A stretch of 27,968 nucleotides of DNA, taken from assembly GCA_964603255.1 (NCBI GenBank), contig CAZRVA010000028.1, positions 1-27,968 on the forward strand, given 5' to 3'. This DNA comes from UBA6183 sp964603255. Lineage in GTDB: Bacteria > Bacteroidota > Bacteroidia > UKL13-3. Below the pieces are notes generated by a model that was given only the letters and a program-made list of their open reading frames with translations, was not told the origin of the DNA and searched no databases. Positions 16,345 through 25,169 of this stretch are shown piece after piece (position 1 is the stretch's first letter; each line of letters starts with the position of its first letter). Both the position numbers and the translations under genes were made by a program.

Positions 16345-16473
16345 AACGTCCGGTAGCCATACGCAGTTGTTGATTACGGGACAGTAATCTATTGCACTAA
16401 GATGAAGGCGAAAAATAAAGCCGAATTTTAGCGATTTAACGGTGGTTTTGCGAGGGTGCTGTTACCAGCAGTT
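16345..16473. other. Cassette-like non-coding element with imperfect inverted ends
   Basis: The ends are AACGTCCGGTA (16345-16355) and TACCAGCAGTT (16463-16473), inverted copies matching at 8 of 11 positions and 129 bases apart end to end. In between is a small hairpin, GATTAC (16372-16377) with GTAATC (16384-16389). The element abuts the stop of the solitary hypothetical gene at 16475. On that gene's other side lies AATAACCGCTAAC (16943-16955), an imperfect inverted match to GTTACCAGCAGTTATT (16461-16476). The plan (short site, single gene, about 130-base imperfect palindrome) recalls an integron gene cassette with its attC, but the strict core consensus sequences are not met. Confidence 0.4.
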
Positions 16474-16474
16474 A

Positions 16475-16939
16475 TTATTTCTTGTTGTAGTCAACAAGAT
16501 ATAGAGTAAAATAAGTAGAATAATAGTCTGCGCGGTCAAATATTTCTTGTCGCCTAGAATAAAGTAGTATTTTGTTCCCGCGAAGTCGATACGTCTTGTT
16601 GTCAAATACGATAAATGTTCTCTGTCCAAAATGGCTCTTTGTTGTAATAAGACTGTCGGAGCGCAATCTTATTTTAGTTTTATTTCGAGAAAAAGTTCCT
16701 TTATCTGAGTATGAGTCTCCAGTGTGCTGCCAACTTGCATAAGTATAAGTTGAGTCAGAAAACAGAGTCAACGAAATAGCAGAAAATCCAAAGCGTCCTC
16801 CTGAATATTCAGCAATTACTTTTTTGTCTAACGCTTGTCTAGTCGTGTCTAAAGAATTAACATCACCAAGACGTTGCGCAAAGCAGTCAATCGTTAATAT
16901 GACTAAAAGGAACAAAATTATTGTCTGTGCAACTTTCAT
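16475..16939 (-). CDS. Exported hypothetical protein in a cassette-like setting
   Basis: The protein has 154 residues from the ATG at 16939, where MKVAQTIILFLLVILTIDCFAQ reads as a clean signal peptide with cleavage near Ala-Gln. The mature part looks beta-rich (ISLTLFSDSTYTYASW, DKGTFSRNKTKIRLRSDSL, TFIVFDNKTYRLRGNKILLY). This resembles small lipocalin-like or Bacteroidota 'response to stress' barrels, but I recognise no family. Codon choice looks less AT-biased than in the neighbours, judged by eye only. The start is 16 bases after the MFS stop on the same strand, so it may be read from that transcript. The sequences flanking the gene are imperfect inverted repeats, which hints that it was inserted as a unit. 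Confidence 0.7.
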   Translation of the reverse strand: MKVAQTIILFLLVILTIDCFAQRLGDVNSLDTTRQALDKKVIAEYSGGRFGFSAISLTLFSDSTYTYASWQHTGDSYSDKGTFSRNKTKIRLRSDSLITTKSHFGQRTFIVFDNKTYRLRGNKILLYSRRQEIFDRADYYSTYFTLYLVDYNKK

Positions 16940-16955
16940 TATAATAACCGCTAAC

Positions 16956-18155
16956 TTAAAACTTACTACCATCAGCAGCGGTAATTCTTCTTACCAAAAA
17001 CAAGGTAATGATAGCCGCAATTACACTCATCACGCCTACCCAATTGTAATTTAACATTTCGCCATTGGCTTGTTTAACTACAACCAAACCTGCAATGTAT
17101 GATGCCAAACCGGCACTTAGTTGCTGCATACTCGAAACAATGCTCATAAAACTTCCCCGATTTTTGGGCTCTACCGTAGCTGTAACCATAGCTTGTGCAG
17201 GTATAAACCTTCCGCTACTCACCGCAAAAAATACGGAAGTTGCAATTAATGCAATCCAAATATCAACCCTTGGCATGTGTGTAATAAACAACACCGGAAT
17301 ACAAGATATGCTTACAAAAATGGTAAACACTTTTAGCTTACCAATTTTATCGGCAAGCTTACCAATAAGCGGTGAGGTAACAATGGTACTCAACCCACCA
17401 AAAAAGTAAATTTGTTCTAGTTGACTTTCAGTAAAACCAACATTGCTTACCATGTAAGGACTTAAAAACGGTATGATACTGAAGTGACCAAACATTACCA
17501 CCATCATTAGCGTAATGGCTTTACGTTGGTTAGAACTTGATGTAATATTTTTTACTACTTGTAAAACGTTTACTTCTTTTCCGGCCTGAGTATGCGCACT
17601 TAAATTAGGCACAAATTTGTAGATAAAAAACTGAACAGGAAGTGCCAATACCGCCAATAAAATAAATGGCGTATTCCAACCAAACTCATTGGCTATACGT
17701 AATCCAAATGGCACGCCCAACACACTTGCAATAGAGAAAGCGGCCATTACAAAACCCATGGCTTGTCCTCTGCGCTCAAAAGGAATAACATCACCAACAA
17801 TTGCCAAAATAACTGCTCCTAATACGCCACCAAACAATCCGGTAAATATGCGGGCAACCATTAACAACTCGTAAGTGTGGGCTAAACCGCAAGCCAATGT
17901 ACCAATTAAAAAACCTGCATATAAAACTTGTAAAAATCTTTTTCTATCAAACTTGTCAATAAAAAATGCAGTACAAAATCCTGAAAAGCCTGCACTAAAC
18001 GTATAACTCGAAACTACTAAACCAAACTGTTGTGTATTAATATCGAAGATGCGCATAAGTTGTGGACCTAACGGCATCATAATCATAAAATCCATGATGT
18101 TGGTAAAGTTGATGGCCGCTAAGGTGAGTAATAGGAATCTTTCTTTGCTATTCAT
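16956..18155 (-). CDS. Major facilitator superfamily transporter
   Basis: An inner-membrane secondary transporter of 399 residues with about 12 predicted hydrophobic helices. It starts MNSKERFLLLTLAAINFTNIMDFMIMMPLG, then shows FFIDKFDRKRFL, the loop 2-3 motif of MFS proteins, and RIFTGLFGGVLGAVILAIVGD, motif C-like and typical of drug/proton antiporters. The second half repeats the pattern at LIGKLADKIGKLKVF. It belongs with AraJ/Bcr-type efflux proteins, and the substrate is unknown. The TTG at 18173 is rejected in favour of ATG 18155. The stop at 16956-16958 directly abuts the possible insertion site of the downstream hypothetical gene. The long PKD gene ends 62 bases upstream on the same strand, with no clear terminator between. 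Confidence 0.93.
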   Translation of the reverse strand: MNSKERFLLLTLAAINFTNIMDFMIMMPLGPQLMRIFDINTQQFGLVVSSYTFSAGFSGFCTAFFIDKFDRKRFLQVLYAGFLIGTLACGLAHTYELLMVARIFTGLFGGVLGAVILAIVGDVIPFERRGQAMGFVMAAFSIASVLGVPFGLRIANEFGWNTPFILLAVLALPVQFFIYKFVPNLSAHTQAGKEVNVLQVVKNITSSSNQRKAITLMMVVMFGHFSIIPFLSPYMVSNVGFTESQLEQIYFFGGLSTIVTSPLIGKLADKIGKLKVFTIFVSISCIPVLFITHMPRVDIWIALIATSVFFAVSSGRFIPAQAMVTATVEPKNRGSFMSIVSSMQQLSAGLASYIAGLVVVKQANGEMLNYNWVGVMSVIAAIITLFLVRRITAADGSKF

Positions 18156-18217
18156 TGTTGCAAATAACGACAATTAAAAACGGCCTTACCACCACTTAAA
18201 AATTATATAAGCAAAAA

Positions 18218-21200
18218 TTAATCACGAATCAAAGTAACAGTTCCATGATAAGTTTGGTCTTCGGGTTCGGTAATTAACTTATATTTAAACACCACAAAAT
18301 AGGTTCCTTCCGGGCACTTCGAACCATCGTTTTTGTCGTGTCCATCCCAATTTATACCATCGTTGTAAAAGCCATCGGTAAAGCCTTCAAACACCATGGT
18401 TCCCCATCTGTTGTAAATGTACAACTCGTACTTTTCCCAACCTTCAATATCAATATCAAAAGCATCATTTTTACCATCGGCATTATCGGGTGTAAACACA
18501 TTTGGTATTTTTACTGAGCTTCTAATTGGTATGATTTTGCAAATAGAATCCATACAATCCAATGCATCAAAAGCCATTAAACAAACTTTATAGCTCTCTG
18601 CTGTTTCACCGTAATTATGTGTTGGGTTGATGTCGGTACTTGTATTTGTTGTAGAAGTTGGCTGACCAAAATCCCACAAATACCTGACTGCGCCCGAGGA
18701 CAAATTGGTAAACGGAATATTGGGATAGTTATTCAGTTTAAAGGTAAAATCGGCAAAAGGACTCAACACGGTTACTTCCTTTTCTGCTCCTTCAATGCAA
18801 TGAAACTTTTGTGTGATGATGGGTTCAACCTTAATTTTAAAAATACCGGAGCTATCGTACGTGTAGGAATAATCGGTATTTACCGGCCACAAACTACTTA
18901 CCGAATCAATTCCCCAAACCCATTTTGTTTGTATATTGTGTTGGGTGCCCGTGGCTTTTGCAATAAATGGTACATCAATACAAACCGTGTCTGGCACCAG
19001 CAACTTTAGCGTATCTATTGGTAAAGCAGTTACCGTTCTTGGGTGATAAGCATTAGGATTATCTACATAAGGAAATTTAGCGGTACAGTTTTTAGTTTCG
19101 TTTGTGGTTGGGTTGGTGATGCTATCTTCACCCAACAAATCTATGCGGTAAACACCAGGTTGTGTATAGGTAAACGTAATATCTGAATCACTTTTAGTGG
19201 AGAAAATTGCACCCGATTGGTTATTAAAATACCAAATAAAATTATTAAGCGGTTGCCCAGTTTGATTGCGCAATTTTACAGTAAATGGAATACAACCAAA
19301 AGTATCTTCAACAATAACAAAACTAGGTGTTGGTCCAACTATGTTAATGGTTATGCTTGTGGTGTCTGAACAACCGTATACTGACTCGGAATAAAGTTTT
19401 GCGGTGTACCTTCCGTTTTGGTTGTAAAACACAGCCGGTTGTTCAAGTGTGCTGGTTCCTTTTCCAGAATCAAACTCCCAAAATCTACTAACAATATGCG
19501 ATAGAATTGGAACCGTATCACCACGCATACCATATGATTCATCATTAAAAGTTACAACAGCAGGTGCACAATAAAAAGTATCGCTGCTTAATTTGGCAAC
19601 TGCTCGTACACCATTTACCATTACACGGTATTGAAAACCTTGAATGGTATCGAAACAGGCCACAGCATTACTGTCCTTGAACGCAATTTTTACAAAATAA
19701 ACTCCTGGTTTGTTGTATTGATGAGTCATTTCTTCAGGACCATAAAACCACAAGTCGCTATCACCAAAGTTCCAGTATATGCGCTCTTTATTTGCATTAA
19801 TTCTTGAATTATCGCTCCAATATGGAGAATCCGGATTGGTTGAATATCTTATCCTTGCTTTAAAAATAGCATCAGAATACGTACATACCTCCGGTGTTAA
19901 AACAACCAATGATGCTATATTACCCAGTTGTAAATAATGTTCATCACTCAGTTCACAACTGTCTTTATTGAAATAGGTTATTCGCGTTCTGAAATTACCA
20001 TTCCTATAATAATCATGATACACAGAATAAAGCACTGTATCGGCCGAAGTTGAAAATACCACAATGGTGTCTGGTGTTCCATCTCCAAAACTGTATTTAA
20101 TGGACAAAATATCTTTTCGAATACTATCTGTGAAATAGAAACGAGCACGATGCGGCAAGCAAAAATCAGCATCTAAAACCCTAACCCTATAGTCTAACTC
20201 TTCCATAGGTTTATTAATCTTGTAAGCGTAGTAACCGGTATCGTAACAAGGCTGACCCATGGCGTCTGCCCCATTTTTTACAATTACTCCAAAATATGCA
20301 GAATCACCTTTACTACAAATATCTCCGGGGTATATTTCCTGAGGATCGGTCCTGTCAGGCGCTTGTGAAATGATTCTCCAGGCCTTGGCAGGACAAGAGG
20401 TGTCGGGTAAAAACCATACTATCTCAGGACCACACCGTGGCTCAAGCCCATCGAAGTAAACCTTAATATTATCAGCACTACAAAAAGGAGGAGTGACTGC
20501 CCAGGCTTTAGCTCCACCAGATGAATCATAAGCAGCCTTGGGTTGGGCAATTCTGATGTATTTAAATATGGAGTCAGTACACTGCCTGACGTTGTCTGTA
20601 ATTTTTAGCTTTACACGATAACAACCAACATTAGGAAATGCGTAATAATGTTTAACCTGAACAGAATCGGTACTGAAACGACAATTCTGATTTATATTAA
20701 TACCAAGCCGGGTACTTGTTGTACAAGCCGGGGCATAAGGATCATCAAAATCCCACAAATAACTGAGGTTTGAGTTAAGGTAATAACAACTTTTATCGAT
20801 ATATGATAATGTTACCGTGTCGTGTGGAGTACATTGTATGATTTGCTCCAAAGTATTAAATGTATCGGCAATAATTGCCTTGGGGCCATATACGGTTACA
20901 TGTGTATCGGTTTCAAATTTGCAATCGTTGTAGCTAAATCGAAGTTTAATATTATAAATTCCGCAGCTTGGGAAATGCGCTCCTTTTATTGAACGCTTTA
21001 AACTATCTATCTGATATAAGTCGTCTAGCTTGTAAAGTGTCCATGCATAAGCAGATTGGTAATCAAGTTTTGTTTTATTGCTAAAATCAAAATAATTCAC
21101 CGAAAAACAAAACTTATCAGTAGGTGCAATATGTATAGTAGAGTCGGGTACAAATGTGGTTACAGCGTTCAGAATATCTGTTGTATCGCGGCAACCATTT

Positions 21201-22006
21201 TTATCTTTAATGATGAGTTGTGGATAATAAGTGGTATCACCAAAGTAGGTATAATAAAAACTTTGGTTAGCACTATCGTTTGTCAATGTTTGTCCATTTC
21301 CAAATATCCAGGTAGTTTGCAGTCCTGTGTAATCAACCAAACTTAAATTTCGGAACTCAACAATGGTTTGACCACAACCCATTTTTTCCATGAAAACCAT
21401 ATCGGCAACAATTCTTGCATGTACCACAACTGTATCAATTAGCTGTGCGCTACAACCGTTGGTGTCCTCAACCTCTAGTACAACCGTATAGCTTCCTCCA
21501 TTTACATCACTATAAAAGTGCGAGAGCTGATTAGAATATGGCGCATTTTTGTTGTCAAAAGCGCCATCACCATAAATCATGGTTCTTCGCTTAATGGGTG
21601 CATTACTTGTTCCAGGAGTTGATAAATCGTTAAATACAAATAAGTTTTGATTGAAACATTGGGTATCGTTGGGACTGATGGTATAGTTTGCAATGGGTTT
21701 TGCAAAAACTCGAATAGTGATAGGTGGTGCATCACAAAAAGTGCCTCCCACTTTGTATACCCTCAGATTTACTGTGTATGTTCCGGGTTGCGCATATTGG
21801 TAAGTTGGAGTTGATTGGCTACTGCTGCTATTGTCGCCAAAACTCCACACAAAGGCCGAATCTGAAGCACTAAAAGGTGTGCGGTTAAAGGTTACGGTTG
21901 ATCCCACACAAATACGCTGTGTGTTTGGAACAATACTGCACGGCTGCGCTTTGAGCAACACCACTTGCAAAAGTATAAACCAAATAGCAAAACCAACGCG
22001 TTTCAT
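18218..22006 (-). CDS. PKD-repeat surface protein with type IX secretion sorting domain
   Basis: The protein has 1262 residues from the ATG at 22006. A signal peptide lies at about 1-21 (GFAIWFILLQVVLLKAQ). The body is built of about ten PKD-like immunoglobulin repeats, recognisable by FVWSFGDNSS, TTWIFGNGQ, YLWDFDDP, IKYSFGDGTPD, IYWNFGDSD, RFWEFDSGKG and YLWDFGQPTS, each usually followed by a Y/H-x-Y-x-x-x-G-x-Y motif. It is rich in Cys. The last 90 residues, from KIPNVFTPDNADGKNDAF through YIYNRWGTMVFEG and WDGHDKNDGSKCPEGTYFVVFKY, are the gliding-motility-associated C-terminal domain that directs type B cargo through the type IX system. It is expected at the cell surface or secreted. No enzymatic domain was seen, so an adhesive or structural role is an inference. 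Confidence 0.93.
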   Translation of the reverse strand: MKRVGFAIWFILLQVVLLKAQPCSIVPNTQRICVGSTVTFNRTPFSASDSAFVWSFGDNSSSSQSTPTYQYAQPGTYTVNLRVYKVGGTFCDAPPITIRVFAKPIANYTISPNDTQCFNQNLFVFNDLSTPGTSNAPIKRRTMIYGDGAFDNKNAPYSNQLSHFYSDVNGGSYTVVLEVEDTNGCSAQLIDTVVVHARIVADMVFMEKMGCGQTIVEFRNLSLVDYTGLQTTWIFGNGQTLTNDSANQSFYYTYFGDTTYYPQLIIKDKNGCRDTTDILNAVTTFVPDSTIHIAPTDKFCFSVNYFDFSNKTKLDYQSAYAWTLYKLDDLYQIDSLKRSIKGAHFPSCGIYNIKLRFSYNDCKFETDTHVTVYGPKAIIADTFNTLEQIIQCTPHDTVTLSYIDKSCYYLNSNLSYLWDFDDPYAPACTTSTRLGININQNCRFSTDSVQVKHYYAFPNVGCYRVKLKITDNVRQCTDSIFKYIRIAQPKAAYDSSGGAKAWAVTPPFCSADNIKVYFDGLEPRCGPEIVWFLPDTSCPAKAWRIISQAPDRTDPQEIYPGDICSKGDSAYFGVIVKNGADAMGQPCYDTGYYAYKINKPMEELDYRVRVLDADFCLPHRARFYFTDSIRKDILSIKYSFGDGTPDTIVVFSTSADTVLYSVYHDYYRNGNFRTRITYFNKDSCELSDEHYLQLGNIASLVVLTPEVCTYSDAIFKARIRYSTNPDSPYWSDNSRINANKERIYWNFGDSDLWFYGPEEMTHQYNKPGVYFVKIAFKDSNAVACFDTIQGFQYRVMVNGVRAVAKLSSDTFYCAPAVVTFNDESYGMRGDTVPILSHIVSRFWEFDSGKGTSTLEQPAVFYNQNGRYTAKLYSESVYGCSDTTSITINIVGPTPSFVIVEDTFGCIPFTVKLRNQTGQPLNNFIWYFNNQSGAIFSTKSDSDITFTYTQPGVYRIDLLGEDSITNPTTNETKNCTAKFPYVDNPNAYHPRTVTALPIDTLKLLVPDTVCIDVPFIAKATGTQHNIQTKWVWGIDSVSSLWPVNTDYSYTYDSSGIFKIKVEPIITQKFHCIEGAEKEVTVLSPFADFTFKLNNYPNIPFTNLSSGAVRYLWDFGQPTSTTNTSTDINPTHNYGETAESYKVCLMAFDALDCMDSICKIIPIRSSVKIPNVFTPDNADGKNDAFDIDIEGWEKYELYIYNRWGTMVFEGFTDGFYNDGINWDGHDKNDGSKCPEGTYFVVFKYKLITEPEDQTYHGTVTLIRD

Positions 22007-22082
22007 AGGGCTAAAATTAAACATTACAATTCTAAATAAATTATTAATAACCTCTGCCTTTAATATTTAATATTTGTATCTG

Positions 22083-22090
22083 TATCTTTG
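22083..22090 (+). promoter_or_regulatory. -7 box immediately upstream of mtaB
   Basis: TATCTTTG is an exact TAnnTTTG match ending 5 bases before the mtaB ATG. The best -33 candidate about 20 bases upstream is CTTTA, a weak match. If used, transcription would start at or within a few bases of the ATG, giving a nearly leaderless mRNA. Confidence 0.5.
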
Positions 22091-22095
22091 CGCCA

Positions 22096-23403
22096 ATGAG
22101 CAAATCGGTAGCATTTTATACATTGGGTTGTAAGTTAAACTTTTCTGAGACTTCAACTATAGGCAGGCAACTAACAAACGAAGGTTTTAACAAAGTTCCT
22201 TTTGAAAACGGTGCAGATGTGTATGTAATTAACACTTGCTCTGTTACAGATAATGCCGATAAAAAATGCAAGAAGATTGTTAATGAAGCTCTGCGCCATA
22301 ACCCAAATGCGTTTGTTGCCATTATTGGATGTTATGCCCAATTAAAACCAAAAGAAATTGCGCGTATTCCGGGTGTTGATTTGGTTTTGGGTGCTGCCGA
22401 AAAATTTAACATCAACGAATATTTAACCAATACCAACAAAAAAGAAGTTGCCGAAATTAAAGATGGCAAAATAAAAGAGGTGTTGGATTACCATAGCTCC
22501 TACTCTATTGGCGACCGTACACGTACCTTTTTAAAAGTTCAAGATGGTTGTGATTATTTTTGTTCGTTTTGTACCATTCCTTTGGCGCGTGGTGCAAGTC
22601 GTAGTGATACCATTGCAAATGTGGTTAAACAAGCCGAAGAAATTGTGGCCAGCGGCATAAAAGAAATTGTGCTAACAGGAGTAAATACCGGAGATTTTGG
22701 AGCCAATACAGGCGAAAACTTCTACCAATTATTACAAGCTTTAGAAAAAGTAGAAGGCTTAAAACGTCTTCGTGTTTCATCCATAGAACCCAACTTGCTT
22801 ACTGATGAAATTATTGAGTTGGCTGCGAAATCAAATGTAATTGTTCCGCATTTTCATATACCCCTACAAAGTGGTAGCGATGAAATTTTAAAGAGCATGC
22901 GCAGAAAATACCTTACCGATTTATATACCAGCAGGGTTGAAAAAATAAAATCTTTGATGCCGCATTGTTGCATTGGTGTTGATGTGATTGTGGGTTACCC
23001 GGGCGAAACAGACGAACACTTTTTAGAAACTTACAATTACTTAAACCAATTAGATATTTCGTACTTGCACGTGTTTACCTACAGCGAGCGTGTAAATACC
23101 ACTGCCAATAAATTGCCTGGAAAAGTTTATCCGCATGTACGTGCTGATAGAAGCAAAATGTTGCACATATTAAGTGATAAAAAACGTAGGCATTTTTATG
23201 AGCAACATATTGGCAAAACATACCCTGTACTTTGGGAGGCAGAAAATGATGCCAATGTAATGTATGGTTTTACCAGCAACTACATTAAGGTAAAAACTGC
23301 ATACGACCCTATGTTGGTAAACGAAATTATGAATGTAGAAATTACCGGAATTGATGCCGATATGGTAGCAACTTGTAGAGTTGAGTTTGGAGTGATGGCG
23401 TAA
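22096..23403 (+). CDS. mtaB: tRNA t6A37 methylthiotransferase
   Basis: Radical SAM enzyme that inserts a methylthio group at C2 of N6-threonylcarbamoyladenosine 37 in ANN-decoding tRNAs, giving ms2t6A. The protein has 435 residues in three domains. The N-terminal methylthiotransferase domain has cluster cysteines C12 (LGCKLN), C48 (NTCSVTD) and C79 (IGCYAQ). The radical SAM domain has CxxxCxxC at C152, C156 and C159 (GCDYFCSFC). The C-terminus is a TRAM-like RNA-binding domain. LGCKLNFSE rather than the GCQMN of MiaB, and the overall length, favour MtaB over MiaB or RimO. All six cysteines are present. It is divergent from the PKD gene. The stop overlaps the T-tract of the terminator serving the opposing gene. 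Confidence 0.95.
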   Translation: MSKSVAFYTLGCKLNFSETSTIGRQLTNEGFNKVPFENGADVYVINTCSVTDNADKKCKKIVNEALRHNPNAFVAIIGCYAQLKPKEIARIPGVDLVLGAAEKFNINEYLTNTNKKEVAEIKDGKIKEVLDYHSSYSIGDRTRTFLKVQDGCDYFCSFCTIPLARGASRSDTIANVVKQAEEIVASGIKEIVLTGVNTGDFGANTGENFYQLLQALEKVEGLKRLRVSSIEPNLLTDEIIELAAKSNVIVPHFHIPLQSGSDEILKSMRRKYLTDLYTSRVEKIKSLMPHCCIGVDVIVGYPGETDEHFLETYNYLNQLDISYLHVFTYSERVNTTANKLPGKVYPHVRADRSKMLHILSDKKRRHFYEQHIGKTYPVLWEAENDANVMYGFTSNYIKVKTAYDPMLVNEIMNVEITGIDADMVATCRVEFGVMA

Positions 23404-23430
23404 AAAAAAGCCACCGAATTTTCGATGGCT
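23402..23430 (-). terminator. Terminator of the sigma-factor operon
   Basis: GCCACCGA (23410-23417) pairs with TCGATGGC (23422-23429), with one mismatch. On the minus strand an eight-base T-run follows (A-run 23402-23409 on plus), so it is strong for the minus-strand genes. On the plus strand the T-tail is only two bases, so it is weak for mtaB. Confidence 0.8.
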
Positions 23431-23450
23431 TCAAAGTATAATTATTATTT

Positions 23451-24500
23451 CTAAAAAGGTAGCTTTAGTGATAATGCGGTGAAGCTGTTTTTGTGTCCCC
23501 TTGGTTGAACAAAGTCTATTGAGATTCTGAATGGGCCAATGCCTTCTGCAATCAAACCAAATTTAAATGCTTTATCGTAACTACTTAAATCGTTTGATGT
23601 AATTATACCAACGCCAAAGCCAATCCAATATCCATTTGTTTTTAGATTTGGTTTTAAGTTGTACATCAATTTAAAATCAAAAGCATTAAGTAGATTTATT
23701 TTGGTCAACTCACCTTTATTTGTTTCAAGAAGCGAAAAGCCTGTTAAATCAAATCCAGTTCTTAAAAATTGGTTACCGTATTTGTTACTAAAACTCAAAT
23801 CAAACTGTGCTCCTATAATTGGCGAAAACGAATTTCCGAATAAGGTAGCACCATAAAACGGAGCAACTTCAATAGAAGAATACCTTACTTGTTTGCTGTT
23901 TGCAATACGGTAGGTATTACTATCTGTTGCCACTTCTACTTTATAAAACTCGCGCACTAATCTTTTATTTTCAAAAGCTTTGCTAATGGCAGATTGAATA
24001 CTTACTTCACTTAATTGCGACATTAAACTATCTGGGTTATTCATAAAAACCTGCATAGTAACACCACTTGCAACATCAATTATGGTGTAATGATATTTGG
24101 GTAAGTTTAAACGCATGCGTTCAACTTCAAATGCAACATCAACACTATTTTCACTGTACTCTGGAGCATCAGTTTTTAATCGCCTTTTATTTTCACCACC
24201 TATAAAATAGTAAACAGATTGTGCGTTTTTATTAATTTGTTGTTTGTTAACGGCATTGTTAAAATCAACCACAAACGATGTTTTTACTTTATCGGCCGCC
24301 TCGGCCCACGATTGATAAAACTTTAAAGTTTTACCGGTAAGCATTAACACATTGTTTTCTTTTAACTTAATCACCACCGTATCGCTCATGGTTTGTAAGG
24401 CTTCAGCCGATGGTGATATTACACGCAATTGCGCAAAGGTAAAGTTAGTAAAAGACATGGCTACGCCACATGCCAAAAGCATCATTAATTTTAGTTTCAT
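23451..24500 (-). CDS. Exported protein, candidate outer-membrane barrel
   Basis: The protein has 349 residues. The signal peptide is about 1-23 (MMLLACGVAMSFTNFTFA, cleaved before QLR). Residues ~25-195 form a soluble mixed region of unknown family. From about 205 on, alternating strands such as SSIEVAPFYGATLF, PIIGAQFDLSF, QFLRTGFDLTGFSLL, FDFKLMYNL, GYWIGFGVGI, KFGLIAEGIG and FTALSLKLPF suggest an eight-to-ten-stranded outer-membrane barrel. The sequence ends in Phe, as outer-membrane barrels often do. I do not recognise the protein. It is the third gene of an apparent operon, 15 bases after the candidate anti-sigma gene, and its product may be a target of, or an input to, that regulatory pair. 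Confidence 0.8.
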   Translation of the reverse strand: MKLKLMMLLACGVAMSFTNFTFAQLRVISPSAEALQTMSDTVVIKLKENNVLMLTGKTLKFYQSWAEAADKVKTSFVVDFNNAVNKQQINKNAQSVYYFIGGENKRRLKTDAPEYSENSVDVAFEVERMRLNLPKYHYTIIDVASGVTMQVFMNNPDSLMSQLSEVSIQSAISKAFENKRLVREFYKVEVATDSNTYRIANSKQVRYSSIEVAPFYGATLFGNSFSPIIGAQFDLSFSNKYGNQFLRTGFDLTGFSLLETNKGELTKINLLNAFDFKLMYNLKPNLKTNGYWIGFGVGIITSNDLSSYDKAFKFGLIAEGIGPFRISIDFVQPRGHKNSFTALSLKLPF

Positions 24501-24515
24501 AAAATGGAGGTTTGT

Positions 24516-25169
24516 TTAAAATTCTGTTTTAAAAATACGGGTACCCTTATGGTTGTTTACTTGGTTATTATTACCCACACCCAATTTAAATTTAAACTTT
24601 TGGGCTTTTACCAAAACATCTGTAGGAGTACTTGGTGTTATTATTGGTGATGTAAAATCAACTTCGGTAAACCTTTCGGTGGTTGCCACTTGCTCGTTAA
24701 TTGTTGTATTAACTATGGGTTGAGTAACCACTTCTATTTTTTGTGTGATGGTATCAACACTCATGTTTTGGTTATTTGCTGCCAACTGAATTGGCGCATT
24801 TACCATTACTTTTTTAGTAGCTTTTGGGGGTGATGGTATAGTCTTTTTCTCCTCAACCGCATTTACTCTTTCAGGGTTGGGCGCTACATTTACAATGTTT
24901 TTATTGTTGGTTGTTATGTTTGATGCAGTAGGCTTGGTTGGCTTTTTGATGATAAGTAAACCACTACCACCAATTAATAAAAGCATAGCAGCAACAGCAC
25001 TTGCACGTTGTATGTAATACAACATCGGCTTTTTATTTTGCTCGGGTTTTAAACCTGCTTGCAACAACTCCCATTTACTGTTTAGGTTGGGTGAGTAGCC
25101 CTCGGGTAAATCATTTACCGAGTTTATTTTATCTTGTATAATTTTATTGCTACGCATTTCCATAACCAT
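24516..25169 (-). CDS. Single-pass membrane protein, candidate anti-sigma factor
   Basis: The protein has 217 residues. The first 55 or so form a cytoplasmic segment containing PEGYSPNLNSKWELLQAGLK, then comes one transmembrane helix (SAVAAMLLLIGGSGLLIIK, about 60-78). The remainder is a Pro/Thr/Asn/Val-rich, probably extended periplasmic part. No zinc-binding ZAS motif is seen. I infer an anti-sigma role from topology and from its position: it overlaps the 3' end of the sigma gene by up to 20 bases. In-frame ATGs at 25169, 25163 and 25157 all overlap that gene, so the exact start is uncertain. It could instead be an unrelated envelope protein carried in the operon. Confidence 0.75.
   Translation of the reverse strand: MVMEMRSNKIIQDKINSVNDLPEGYSPNLNSKWELLQAGLKPEQNKKPMLYYIQRASAVAAMLLLIGGSGLLIIKKPTKPTASNITTNNKNIVNVAPNPERVNAVEEKKTIPSPPKATKKVMVNAPIQLAANNQNMSVDTITQKIEVVTQPIVNTTINEQVATTERFTEVDFTSPIITPSTPTDVLVKAQKFKFKLGVGNNNQVNNHKGTRIFKTEF

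Noticed and set aside
16372..16389. Hairpin GATTAC/GTAATC as terminator of the glycosyltransferase
   Set aside because: The stem is only six AT-rich pairs and no T-run follows, so it is unlikely to terminate transcription.
16345..16473. Definite integron attC site
   Set aside because: The imperfect palindromic ends are suggestive, but the RYYYAAC and GTTRRRY core sequences are not matched and no integrase is present, so only a cassette-like element is reported.
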